Assembly: GCA_038230275.1 (NCBI GenBank)
Contig: JBBRNO010000101.1
Coordinates: forward strand, 1 to 24,248
Direction of reading: 5' to 3'
From: JANXXV01 sp038230275
GTDB lineage: Bacteria > Acidobacteriota > Terriglobia > Bryobacterales > Bryobacteraceae
DNA length: 24,248 bases
The translations under genes and the position numbers were made by a program. The notes under the pieces were generated by a model that ran no database searches, had not been told where the DNA came from, and worked only from the letters and a program-made list of their open reading frames with translations. This document shows positions 1 through 7,139 of the stretch, piece by piece. Positions within the stretch are counted from its first letter, which is position 1; each line of letters begins with the position of its first letter.

Positions 1-1
1 G

Positions 2-532
2 GCCGAACCCTTCCTGGTAGTGGCCACGCAGAACCCGGTGGAGCATCACGGCACTTATCCGCTTCCCGAATCGCAGCTGGATCGCTTCTTGATGCGGCTG
101 CGCATCGGCTACCCGGATCTGGCCAGCGAGAAGGAAATCCTGCGCAACGCCAACCGCCAAGGCGATTCCGTCATTTCCCAAGTGCTTTCCACGCGCGAGA
201 TCCTGAAGCTCCAAAGCCAGGTAAATCAGGTAAAAGTAGACGAAGCATTAGTGGATTACATGCTGGCGATAGTAGAGAAAACCCGCACTCACGAGTCGTT
301 GGCTCTAGGCGTCAGCCCGCGCGGCGCTCAGGCTATGTATCGCGCTACCCAGGCGCTGGCGATGGTGGAAGGCAGAGGCTATGCCATTCCCGACGACATC
401 AAGCGTCTGGCGGTTCCCATCTTTGCCCATCGTGTGATCGTGAACACGCGGGTCGCCCTGTCACAGCGCAGTTCCGATCTTGCCGGCCGAATCATGCAGG
501 AAATCCTCACCTTAGTCGACGTGCCTCTATGA
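2..532 (+). CDS. MoxR-family AAA+ ATPase, C-terminal part (5' end outside window)
   Basis: The reading frame is open from the first bases of the window, so this is the C-terminal part of a longer gene. It shows the second half of a MoxR AAA+ module: the sensor-1 strand with ATQNP, then the MoxR-typical stretch GTYPLPESQLDRF that carries the arginine-finger region, and a lid domain with the sensor-2 motif SPRGAQ at about residue 100 of the visible part. MoxR ATPases act as chaperone-like factors that insert cofactors or activate target complexes, often with von Willebrand factor A proteins and DUF58 proteins. The Walker A and B motifs lie upstream of the window, as would any such partners. The stop codon overlaps the start of the next gene as ATGA. 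An internal GTG at 20 could be called as a start, but the MoxR homology continues upstream of it. Confidence 0.93.
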   Translation, partial: AEPFLVVATQNPVEHHGTYPLPESQLDRFLMRLRIGYPDLASEKEILRNANRQGDSVISQVLSTREILKLQSQVNQVKVDEALVDYMLAIVEKTRTHESLALGVSPRGAQAMYRATQALAMVEGRGYAIPDDIKRLAVPIFAHRVIVNTRVALSQRSSDLAGRIMQEILTLVDVPL

Positions 533-1572
533 AGACTGCAATCATCGGCCTGCCCATGGTGGGCAAGACCGCTCTATTCACCATCTTGACCGGCAAGCAT
601 CAAGGAACCCGCGTCGGCGTCACAAAGGTGCCGGACGCGCGCCTGGAAGCCCTGGCCGAACTGTTCCAGCCTCCCAAAGTTACGCACGCAACGGTGGAAT
701 ATCTTGACTTCCACTCGATTTCCAAAGAGGCGCTCCGCGATCCCAGCTACCTCGCCGGACTCCGCGTGGTGGATTCACTAGCTCACGTCCTCCGCGTCTT
801 TGAAGACGAAAGCGTCCCGCACGAACACGGCAGTGTAGATCCCATCCGCGACAAGAACGACGTTGAGACCGAGCTCATCTTAAGCGATCTGGTAATGATC
901 GAAAAGCGCTTGGACCGCTTGGAGAAGGATCGTAAGAAGTTGAAGAACCCCGAGCTCGATCGCGAGTTCGAATTGCTGCAACGCTGCAAAGCGACTCTGG
1001 AGGCAGACAAGCCTCTTCGCGTGATGGAACTAGATCACGATGACGAGAAGCGGGTCCGAGGCTTCCAGTTCCTCTCGCAGAAGCCGATGCTCTACGTCCT
1101 CAACCTGGGCGAAGAAGACGCAGCCCGTCTGCACGAGCGAGAAGAGGAGTTCCGCAGCGGTCCGCTCAAAGGCAATCACGTAGCAGCCATCTGCGGCAAA
1201 ATTGAAGCGGAGCTAGCGGAACTGCCCGCAGCCGAGGCCGCCGATTATCTGGCCAGCTACGGTTTGAAGGAATCCGGAATGCAGCGGCTAATCACCGCGA
1301 CGTATGAGGTGCAGGGCTTGATGTCGTTCCTGACGGCGGGCGACGACGAGTGCCGCGCCTGGACCATCCCCATGAAAAGCACCGCGCCAAAGGCGGGCGG
1401 AGCAATTCACTCCGACCTGGAAACTAAGTTCATTCGCGCGGAAGTCGTGAACTGGAAAGACCTCATCGACCACAAGGGGTATCCCGGTTGCCGCGAAAAG
1501 GGCCTGCTCCGACTGGAAGGCAAGCAATACATCGTAAAAGACGGAGACGTTTTAGTAATCAGACACGGTTAG
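529..1572 (+). CDS. Divergent YchF/OLA1-like P-loop NTPase with TGS domain
   Basis: This 347-residue protein aligns along most of its length with YchF (about 363 residues in E. coli), a ribosome-associated, redox-regulated ATPase of the Obg-like group. Visible family features are the P-loop GLPMVGKT (7-14), the block GSVDPIRD (101-108), the NxxE motif NLGE (192-195) that gives YchF its ATP preference, the AWTIP/APKAGG block and the C-terminal TGS domain ending KQYIVKDGDVLVIRHG. Two parts differ from ordinary YchF. The switch-I stretch (NFPFCTIEPN in E. coli) is missing. The switch-II DIAGLVKGASKGEG region is replaced by a stretch beginning DFHSISKEAL from residue 60. It is therefore probably a paralogue with changed or lost nucleotide hydrolysis rather than the main YchF. 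It starts inside the moxR stop codon (ATGA), and its 3' end overlaps lnt by 14 nt. Confidence 0.85.
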   Translation: MKTAIIGLPMVGKTALFTILTGKHQGTRVGVTKVPDARLEALAELFQPPKVTHATVEYLDFHSISKEALRDPSYLAGLRVVDSLAHVLRVFEDESVPHEHGSVDPIRDKNDVETELILSDLVMIEKRLDRLEKDRKKLKNPELDREFELLQRCKATLEADKPLRVMELDHDDEKRVRGFQFLSQKPMLYVLNLGEEDAARLHEREEEFRSGPLKGNHVAAICGKIEAELAELPAAEAADYLASYGLKESGMQRLITATYEVQGLMSFLTAGDDECRAWTIPMKSTAPKAGGAIHSDLETKFIRAEVVNWKDLIDHKGYPGCREKGLLRLEGKQYIVKDGDVLVIRHG

Positions 1573-3013
1573 GCACCTGCGAAGCAAACAGTGCCACCGC
1601 TGAAATGCACAAACAAAGCCATACGAACCAGTCCCCGAATCGCGAATAGACCGTAAGCTCAGAGCGGTAGGAATAGCCCAGGCGCCCCACCGCTTCCTCG
1701 AATTCAGCAAACCGCTGCGTCACCCGCCCGGCCGGGTCGGCCACCGCGGTAATCCCGTTGTTGGTGGCACGTACGATCCAGCGTGCATTCTCGGCGGCCC
1801 GCATTCGCACCAATCCCAGATGCTGCTCACGGGCGGCACTGTGGCCAAAGTAGCCGTCGTTGGAAAGGTTCACCAGCACGTCCGTGCGGAACCGCCGCAC
1901 GAAGTGAGGGAATGCCGATTCGTAGCAAATGAACGCGCCTAGCGAATGCCCTCGGATCGAGAAGGTAGTAATCTTCCCGCCAGCCTGAAAGTTGCCGATC
2001 TCGGTGGAGATCTTATTGGCAAAACCGAAAGGAGCAGGTACATACTCACCGAACGGAACCAGCAGTACCTTGTCGTACCGTCCTGCCGCGTCCCCGTTAG
2101 CCGAGACCATCTGAGCCGAGTTCATCGGATCGCCCTTGGCCGTTCGCGCGACAGTCCCGAAGAGTGTGGCAGTGCGAGTCACCCGCGCCAGCGAATTCAT
2201 CCGGCCGCGAAACGGAGCGTCGCTATCGTAGTAAAGCGGCGCGGGAACTTCCGGCCATAGAATCACCTGAGGCGGCGGTTCGCCCGCCGCCAGCGCGTTT
2301 TGGAGCGATAGATACTCCAGCCGCCGCTGCATGTCTTCGACGTCCTGTTCCCGCCAAACTCTCTCCTCGTCGATGTTCGGCTGCAAGGCGACGGCGGATT
2401 CCGTGGGGCGTTCCGCCTCCGGCAAAGCAGGAAGTAAGTAGAGCATGGGTACAACTAAAACCCACAACAGTTCGTGCCGATTTCGCCGCAACGCCACCAG
2501 CGTGATGGTCACCGACAACAGCGCGAACAGGAACGACAGTCCATATACCCCTGTCACCGGCGCCAACCGCATCGGAATGCTCATGTCGATTCCGGCATCG
2601 CCTAACTTCAGCCACATGAATTCGAACGGCGTCGGGATTCGCTCGGCGGCCACCCAGAGTGCCGCGATAGCGGGAGCCGCGTACCACTTGTGAACCACCA
2701 CTCCTGCCAGCATGCCGAATACCGCCATGTTGACGCTCGGCGTCAAGCAGAACAGCAGAAACACGCCGAAGCCGCCCGCGCTTCCCAAGCCTCCGTGGAC
2801 AGCCATCACAAACTGGATCCAGTAGCACATGGCCCCCCAGAACGCCGCGCCGGCCGCGTAGCCCAACAGAAACCGGTATCTCGTCCGATATTCCCGCGAC
2901 AGCGCGATCAGCAGCGGAGTCAACGCGAATGGGGCCAGCCACACCAGGTTCCAATTCGGATGTACGGCTGCCAGCAGCAGCCCGCTCACCACGGCCAGCA
3001 GCAGGTTCAACAC
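1559..3013 (-). CDS. lnt: Apolipoprotein N-acyltransferase
   Basis: Lnt adds the third acyl chain to the N-terminal cysteine of lipoproteins in the inner membrane, the last step before sorting to the outer membrane. The 484-residue protein has about six hydrophobic segments in its first 195 residues, followed by a carbon-nitrogen hydrolase (nitrilase-type) domain. The catalytic triad is visible as E255 (ILWPEVPAP), K315 (GRYDKVLLVPFGEY) and C363 (GAFICYESAFP). A final hydrophobic segment lies near the C-terminus. The start is GTG at 3013, inside the last codons of lipA (7-nt overlap), which points to translational coupling. The 3' end overlaps the convergent YchF-like gene by 14 nt. The length is close to that of E. 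coli Lnt (512). Its presence supports a diderm host. Confidence 0.96.
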   Translation of the reverse strand: MLNLLLAVVSGLLLAAVHPNWNLVWLAPFALTPLLIALSREYRTRYRFLLGYAAGAAFWGAMCYWIQFVMAVHGGLGSAGGFGVFLLFCLTPSVNMAVFGMLAGVVVHKWYAAPAIAALWVAAERIPTPFEFMWLKLGDAGIDMSIPMRLAPVTGVYGLSFLFALLSVTITLVALRRNRHELLWVLVVPMLYLLPALPEAERPTESAVALQPNIDEERVWREQDVEDMQRRLEYLSLQNALAAGEPPPQVILWPEVPAPLYYDSDAPFRGRMNSLARVTRTATLFGTVARTAKGDPMNSAQMVSANGDAAGRYDKVLLVPFGEYVPAPFGFANKISTEIGNFQAGGKITTFSIRGHSLGAFICYESAFPHFVRRFRTDVLVNLSNDGYFGHSAAREQHLGLVRMRAAENARWIVRATNNGITAVADPAGRVTQRFAEFEEAVGRLGYSYRSELTVYSRFGDWFVWLCLCISAVALFASQVPNRV

Positions 3014-3927
3014 GTGCTTTGCGAGGCGTGCTCACTTACCATGTCCGCCATATAGGAACTGCGGACGAACGGTCCACTGAACACCATCTTGAAGCCGATG
3101 GAAAGGCCATAATCCCGGTAGGCGTCAAACTGCTCCGGCGTGACATATTCCGCCACTGCCAGATTCCGCCGCGTGGGCTGCAGGTATTGGCCAATCGTAG
3201 CGACATCCACCTCATGCGCTTGCAGATCGCGCAACAACGACTGAACCTCGGAATGCTGCTCGCCCAAGCCGGCCATCAGTCCCGATTTCGTCAGCACATC
3301 CGGCCGGTACTTCTTTCCAAACCGCAACACGTCGAGCGATTGCCGATAATTCGCCTGTGGCCGCACCCGGCTGTAGAGCCGCGGCACCGTCTCCATGTTG
3401 TGATTGAACACATGCGGCCCGGCATCCAACACCCGCGCCACCGCGTCCATATCTCCGCAGAAGTCCGGCGTCAGCACTTCCACTCGCGCCTCCGGAAGTG
3501 CCGCTCGTACCTCGCGTACCGTCTGGGCAAAGTGGTGGGAACCGCCGTCGGTCAGATCGTCCCGGTTCACGCTGGTGATTACCACATAGCGCAGCTTCAT
3601 TTCCGCCGCCATGCGGGCCACGTTGCGCGGCTCGTCCGCATCCAGCGTGAACTCACGCTTCTGCGGCGAACCCTTCGGCACCGAACAGAAGCCGCATCCG
3701 CGAGTGCACAGGTTGCCCAGAATCATGAACGTAGCCGCTCCGCGATGAAAGCATTCGTGGATGTTTGGACACCGCGCCGATTCGCAGACGGTGTGCAGTT
3801 TGAGCTTCCGCAGATCCTGCTTCAGCAGCGTTACCGATTCAAAGTGCGTCTGGCTCTTGCGCAGCCACTCCGGTAGCCTCGGCTGGGCGTGCCCGGCGCT
3901 GTCAATCTGGACTAAGCTGTCCGCCAC
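3007..3927 (-). CDS. lipA: Lipoyl synthase (radical SAM)
   Basis: LipA inserts two sulfur atoms into protein-bound octanoyl groups to make the lipoyl cofactor of pyruvate and 2-oxoglutarate dehydrogenases and the glycine cleavage system. All cluster ligands are visible: the auxiliary cluster cysteines C48, C53 and C59 (CESARCPNIHEC), the radical SAM motif C74-x3-C78-x2-C81 (CTRGCGFC), and the C-terminal RSSY (289-292) whose serine binds the auxiliary cluster. The length of 306 residues is normal. The start is GTG at 3927, only 2 nt after the stop of the SPOR gene, and the end overlaps the lnt start, so it sits in the middle of a tight operon. No lipB is visible in the window. Confidence 0.97.
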   Translation of the reverse strand: MADSLVQIDSAGHAQPRLPEWLRKSQTHFESVTLLKQDLRKLKLHTVCESARCPNIHECFHRGAATFMILGNLCTRGCGFCSVPKGSPQKREFTLDADEPRNVARMAAEMKLRYVVITSVNRDDLTDGGSHHFAQTVREVRAALPEARVEVLTPDFCGDMDAVARVLDAGPHVFNHNMETVPRLYSRVRPQANYRQSLDVLRFGKKYRPDVLTKSGLMAGLGEQHSEVQSLLRDLQAHEVDVATIGQYLQPTRRNLAVAEYVTPEQFDAYRDYGLSIGFKMVFSGPFVRSSYMADMVSEHASQSTC

Positions 3928-3929
3928 CG

Positions 3930-4490
3930 TTAGAACTTCTTCGGAAACGCCAGCTTGAACCCGGCCTGCTCCAGATCGCCTTTCAACTTTCCTGCGTCGG
4001 CCGCGTCTTTGGCGGGTCCAACCAGCACGCGGAAGATCTTGTCGCTAGGTCCGGGCGCAACCAGCGCCTGGAAACCCTTCTTCGACAGTACGTCCACCAG
4101 AACCTCTGCCTCGGGTTTCGCCACCGCCAGCACCTGTATATAGATCTGGCCTGGTATCGGCTGTGTAACGGAATGCGTCACCGCCGTTACCTCTATCGGC
4201 TGCTTTTTCGCGGGCTCGGGCTTTGCCACCACTGGGTCTACCACCGTAGGCGCCGGAGTGGACGCTGCAGGGGCCGCTGGTGGCATCGCGCTCTGTCCCT
4301 CGGTGCGCGCAGGGATTGACCCGTCCACGGGCGTGGTTTTCTTTGCGGTGTCTGGCGGTCCGGAGTTCCTGCCCACGATATAGCCCATGGTGAAGAACAC
4401 GCCAAGCAGGATTATGACGATGAAGAAAACACTCAGCAACTGCTTGTTGCCGAGGATCAGTTCAAACTCACCGTCGTCGTTTCTGGGCAT
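3930..4490 (-). CDS. Membrane-anchored SPOR-domain protein
   Basis: This 186-residue protein has a short charged N-terminus, one transmembrane helix at about 18-40, a linker of about 70 residues rich in Pro, Ala and Thr, and a C-terminal SPOR domain at about 112-186 with the pattern GQIYIQVLAVAKPEAE and KIFRVLVGPAKD. SPOR domains bind peptidoglycan stripped of stem peptides and often mark division sites (for example FtsN and DedD). This topology, cytoplasmic N-terminus and periplasmic SPOR, is the FtsN/DedD layout. The protein lacks other recognisable FtsN signatures, so I assign no gene name. It lies between the slipin and lipA genes with gaps of 21 and 2 nt. I see no clear Shine-Dalgarno sequence before its ATG, so coupling from the upstream gene is possible. 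Confidence 0.88.
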   Translation of the reverse strand: MPRNDDGEFELILGNKQLLSVFFIVIILLGVFFTMGYIVGRNSGPPDTAKKTTPVDGSIPARTEGQSAMPPAAPAASTPAPTVVDPVVAKPEPAKKQPIEVTAVTHSVTQPIPGQIYIQVLAVAKPEAEVLVDVLSKKGFQALVAPGPSDKIFRVLVGPAKDAADAGKLKGDLEQAGFKLAFPKKF

Positions 4491-4511
4491 GGATATAGAG
4501 GGTTCGATGGG

Positions 4512-5285
4512 TTACTCTTTTCGGGCAGTGCCCGCTCGATTCAGCGCGTTGGTCAACCCTGTCAGTATATCGATAGGCAGGGGGAAAACGATAGTCGTGT
4601 TCTTCTCGGCTCCCACTTCCACCAGCGTTTGCAGGTATCGGAGCTGAATCGCCGCCGGTTGCTTCTGGATCAATTCAGCCGCCATGGCAAGCTTCTCGGC
4701 CGCCATGTATTCACCCTCGGCATGGATGATCTTAGCACGCCGCTCCCGCTCCGCCTCGGCCTGTTTCGCGATCGCGCGGATCATTTGCTCGGGCAGATCC
4801 ACCTGCTTCACTTCGACTTTCGAAACCTTTACGCCCCATGGTTCCGTGTCGGTGTCCAGCGTGGCTTGCAACTGCAGATTTAGCTTCTCGCGCTGGCTCA
4901 ACAACTCATCCAACTCCACTTCTCCCAACACGCTTCGAAGCGTGGTCTGCGCCAATTGCGAGGTGGTATACATGAAGTTGGTGACAGCGATCACCGCCTT
5001 GATCGGGTCCACCACCTTCAGGAACAAGACGGCGTTTACCTTTGCGGTCACATTGTCGCGCGTGACCACATCTTGCGGCGGCACTTCGATGGTTTCCAGG
5101 CGCAGCGACAGCCGCACCATCCGGTCGATCGGTGCGAATACCAGAATCAGTCCCGGCCCTTTCGGTTGCGGCAGCACCCGCCCCAGCCGGAAGATAACGC
5201 CGCGCTCATACTCCCGCAATATCTTGATGGACGAAATCAGGTAGATCGCAACAATTACCAACGCCAGAGTCGAAATGTCAAACAT
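4512..5285 (-). CDS. Slipin / stomatin-like SPFH (band 7) membrane protein
   Basis: This 257-residue protein has an N-terminal membrane hairpin or helix (about 3-21), then the slipin hallmark ILREYERGVIFRLGR, a band 7/SPFH domain to about residue 180, and an Ala/Glu-rich coiled-coil region (QAEAERERRAKIIHAEGEY). The C-terminal block NTTIVFPLPIDIL is typical of bacterial slipins. Slipins form large membrane rings, and genomic pairing with NfeD is well established; archaeal NfeD proteases cut the stomatin C-terminus. Here nfeD lies directly upstream with a 12-nt gap, matching that pairing. The Shine-Dalgarno AAGGAG (5299-5294) lies 8 nt before the ATG and overlaps the nfeD stop codon. Confidence 0.95.
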   Translation of the reverse strand: MFDISTLALVIVAIYLISSIKILREYERGVIFRLGRVLPQPKGPGLILVFAPIDRMVRLSLRLETIEVPPQDVVTRDNVTAKVNAVLFLKVVDPIKAVIAVTNFMYTTSQLAQTTLRSVLGEVELDELLSQREKLNLQLQATLDTDTEPWGVKVSKVEVKQVDLPEQMIRAIAKQAEAERERRAKIIHAEGEYMAAEKLAMAAELIQKQPAAIQLRYLQTLVEVGAEKNTTIVFPLPIDILTGLTNALNRAGTARKE

Positions 5286-5297
5286 GGATGTTTCTCC

Positions 5298-6569
5298 TTA
5301 GGAAACTGGTTCAACCGTAAGCTTCAAACCTTGCACAGCCGTTACCCGCACGAGCGCTCCTACTGCCACGGGAACCGGGGATACCGCGGTCCAGTATTCC
5401 CCATGCAGAAAGACGCGGCCTTCCAGACCGAGCGGCGTCTTGACGACGGCAATCTCATCGATCATCGTTCCCTTGCCCGTAAGAACCTTGTTCTCGCGTG
5501 CCCGAAAGGCGATGGTTGCCAGAAATACGGTGATTGCGGCGAATGGAAGCGACAGCCCCAGCGCCGTGGTCAATCGGATGCGCACCTCCGGCGGACCATC
5601 GATCAACAGCAAGGCACCCAGCACCATCGCCACTGCGCCGCCGATGCCAAGAATGCCGTGCGAGGCGAACTTCGCCTCCAGCACGAACAAAGCCATGGCC
5701 AGCAGCAGCAGGGCGAGCCCAATCCAGTTCACCGGGAATACACTGAGTGCCGAGAGCGCCAACAGTGCCGAGATGCCGCCAATCACCCCCGGAAACACCA
5801 ACCCCGGAGCGTTGAATTCCACGTAGACACCCAGAATGCCCAGCACCAACAGCACAAAGGCGATGTTCGGGTCACTGATGGAGCTGACGATCCGCTCGCG
5901 GTAGGAAGGTTCGAATTCGATAACCACCGCCCCTTTCAGATTCAGCTTCACCTTGCTTCCGTCCAGCCGGGTCAACTCCCGCCCGTGCAGTTTGTCAAGC
6001 AACTGCCGCTCATCTTTCACGGTCAGATCGATCAGATTGTCCCGCAATGCTTCCGTCTCGGTAAACGACTTCGCCTCGCGAATCGTCTTCTCCGCCAGTT
6101 CCACATTGCGGTGATGACGTGCGACCAGGCTGCGCAGCCCCGCCGCCGAATCGTTCTCAACCTTCTGCCGCATCACTGGGTCCATCTGCTGGCCCAGTAG
6201 CACCGGGGAAGCGGCGCCAGTATTGGTGCCGTCGGCCATGGCGGCAATGTCTCCGGCTTGCAACAGGAAGAAGCCCGCCGAGGCCGCCCGGCCTCCAGAC
6301 GGTGTCACGAAGGTGAGGATGGGCACTCCGGAAGCATTCAATTTTTCAATTACTTGGCGGGTAGCGTCCAGCATTCCGCCCGGCGTATTCAGGCGAATCA
6401 GCAGGGCTTCGGCATGGTCGCGTTGCGCCTGCTCAATCGCCCGGGAAACTACCTCAACAGTGATGGGATGGATGACATGTTCAATCGAGATCGCCAGCAC
6501 CTGAGGCGGTGCGGCATGCGAGACACCGCAAGCAAGAGCGGACAAGGCGCAGATGAACCGAAGGCTCAA
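5298..6569 (-). CDS. nfeD: NfeD-family membrane serine protease (long form)
   Basis: This is the long-form NfeD (423 residues from the TTG used here). It has a signal peptide (about 1-20), a ClpP-like serine protease domain with TPGG (62-65), the nucleophile S97 in SGGRAASAG and the probable general base K136 in MRQKVEND, then four to five transmembrane segments (about 225-355), and a C-terminal OB-fold NfeD domain (about 365-423, TGKGTMIDEI to the end). Known archaeal homologues have a Ser/Lys dyad and cleave stomatin. The partner slipin is the next gene. The start is uncertain. No in-frame ATG exists before an upstream stop. TTG at 6569 lies 16 nt from the only good Shine-Dalgarno (AGGTGA, 6591-6586), whereas an in-frame ATT at 6578 has a 7-nt spacing. 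Confidence 0.93.
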   Translation of the reverse strand: MSLRFICALSALACGVSHAAPPQVLAISIEHVIHPITVEVVSRAIEQAQRDHAEALLIRLNTPGGMLDATRQVIEKLNASGVPILTFVTPSGGRAASAGFFLLQAGDIAAMADGTNTGAASPVLLGQQMDPVMRQKVENDSAAGLRSLVARHHRNVELAEKTIREAKSFTETEALRDNLIDLTVKDERQLLDKLHGRELTRLDGSKVKLNLKGAVVIEFEPSYRERIVSSISDPNIAFVLLVLGILGVYVEFNAPGLVFPGVIGGISALLALSALSVFPVNWIGLALLLLAMALFVLEAKFASHGILGIGGAVAMVLGALLLIDGPPEVRIRLTTALGLSLPFAAITVFLATIAFRARENKVLTGKGTMIDEIAVVKTPLGLEGRVFLHGEYWTAVSPVPVAVGALVRVTAVQGLKLTVEPVS

Positions 6570-6594
6570 TCTATTAATGATGATATCACCTGAT

Positions 6595-6610
6595 CACTTT
6601 TCCTAAAGTG
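6595..6610. promoter_or_regulatory. Short palindrome in divergent intergenic region
   Basis: CACTTT-TCCT-AAAGTG is a perfect 6-bp inverted repeat with a 4-base spacer. It lies between the divergent nfeD and 6627 genes and next to the candidate -10 box. It could be an operator, but repeats this short also occur by chance. Confidence 0.25.
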
Positions 6611-6614
6611 TGAG

Positions 6615-6620
6615 TCTAAT
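6615..6620 (+). promoter_or_regulatory. Candidate -10 box for a leaderless transcript
   Basis: TCTAAT matches the sigma-70 -10 consensus at five of six bases. A start site about 7 nt downstream would fall on the A of ATG 6627, which has no ribosome binding site. No convincing -35 element is visible, so this is tentative. Confidence 0.3.
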
Positions 6621-6626
6621 CTGCCG

Positions 6627-7061
6627 ATGAGTACACTACACGCAATGTTTGAACAAATCCCCAATTCCGGCATCTCGCGGTCGGACCGCGCCCCTTGGGC
6701 CGGTGCTGTAGTGTTGTTGGCAGCTACGCTATCCATGGTGTTTGGTAGGGGAATCGTCGCTCCAGCGTCCGGGATCGTTGTGCCTTTTGAGCTGATGGCA
6801 ACCGACGTTGAAGGTCAGATGCACATTCACTGGAATGGCAAGGCAGACGGCGTTGCCCAGGCGGAGCGTGGCGAGTTTGAAGTCGGAGACGGCAACAAGC
6901 AAGCCCGCTTTCCAGTGTCGCGAGGCGTACTGGCCTCCGGCGCAATTGAGTACACCAGGCGAACCGATGACGTTGCCGCCACTTTGGTTCTTTATAAAGA
7001 CGGACGGGAGACGGAACGCCGCACTGTGCGCTCGGTCAGCGCTTCCGGCACTCGCGAATAA
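6627..7061 (+). CDS. Small single-pass membrane protein, unknown function
   Basis: I do not recognise a named family with certainty. The 144-residue protein has a short polar N-terminus, one hydrophobic helix at about 24-45, and an exported or cytoplasmic domain of about 90 residues with the pattern MHIHWNGKADGVAQAERGEF, then a basic patch and SGAIEYTRRTDDVAATLVLY. I recall similar beta-rich modules (W-N/D-x-x-A ... G-x-L-x-I-x-D-G ... G-x-x-x-Y) after TM or TPR regions in many acidobacterial proteins; this is from memory and unchecked. It is divergent from nfeD across 57 nt. No Shine-Dalgarno precedes ATG 6627, but a TCTAAT box lies just upstream, so the mRNA may be leaderless. A second in-frame ATG at 6645 also lacks a Shine-Dalgarno. 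Confidence 0.7.
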   Translation: MSTLHAMFEQIPNSGISRSDRAPWAGAVVLLAATLSMVFGRGIVAPASGIVVPFELMATDVEGQMHIHWNGKADGVAQAERGEFEVGDGNKQARFPVSRGVLASGAIEYTRRTDDVAATLVLYKDGRETERRTVRSVSASGTRE

Positions 7062-7101
7062 TTCCAAAAGTTTTCTACCTCGGTAATTCCGTGAACATCT
7101 C

Positions 7102-7120
7102 ATTTCCTGTTAGCGGAAAT
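7102..7120. repeat. Inverted repeat ahead of the fasciclin gene
   Basis: ATTTCC (7102-7107) and GGAAAT (7115-7120) form a perfect 6-bp inverted repeat with a 7-base spacer, ending 6 nt before the Shine-Dalgarno of the fasciclin-domain gene. It could be an operator half-site pair or a weak 5' leader hairpin. Confidence 0.25.
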
Positions 7121-7126
7121 ATTCCG

Positions 7127-7132
7127 AAGGAG
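7127..7132 (+). promoter_or_regulatory. Shine-Dalgarno fixing a TTG start
   Basis: AAGGAG lies 7 nt before TTG 7140. There is no in-frame ATG before the signal peptide, so this site decides the start. Confidence 0.75.
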
Positions 7133-7139
7133 AAACTGA

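Noticed and set aside
2223..3035. Second minus-strand frame overlapping lnt
   Set aside because: It is a shifted frame of lnt with Arg/Gly-rich sequence and no motif; lnt in the other frame has a full catalytic triad.
2929..3876. Long plus-strand open frame opposite lipA
   Set aside because: It is antisense to lipA, whose cluster cysteines and RSSY motif are intact. The product is Arg/His-rich with no recognisable domain.
4956..6200. 414-codon plus-strand open frame opposite the slipin and nfeD genes
   Set aside because: Its product is Gln/His/Arg-rich low complexity, typical of antisense reading of GC-rich genes; both minus-strand genes have clear domains.
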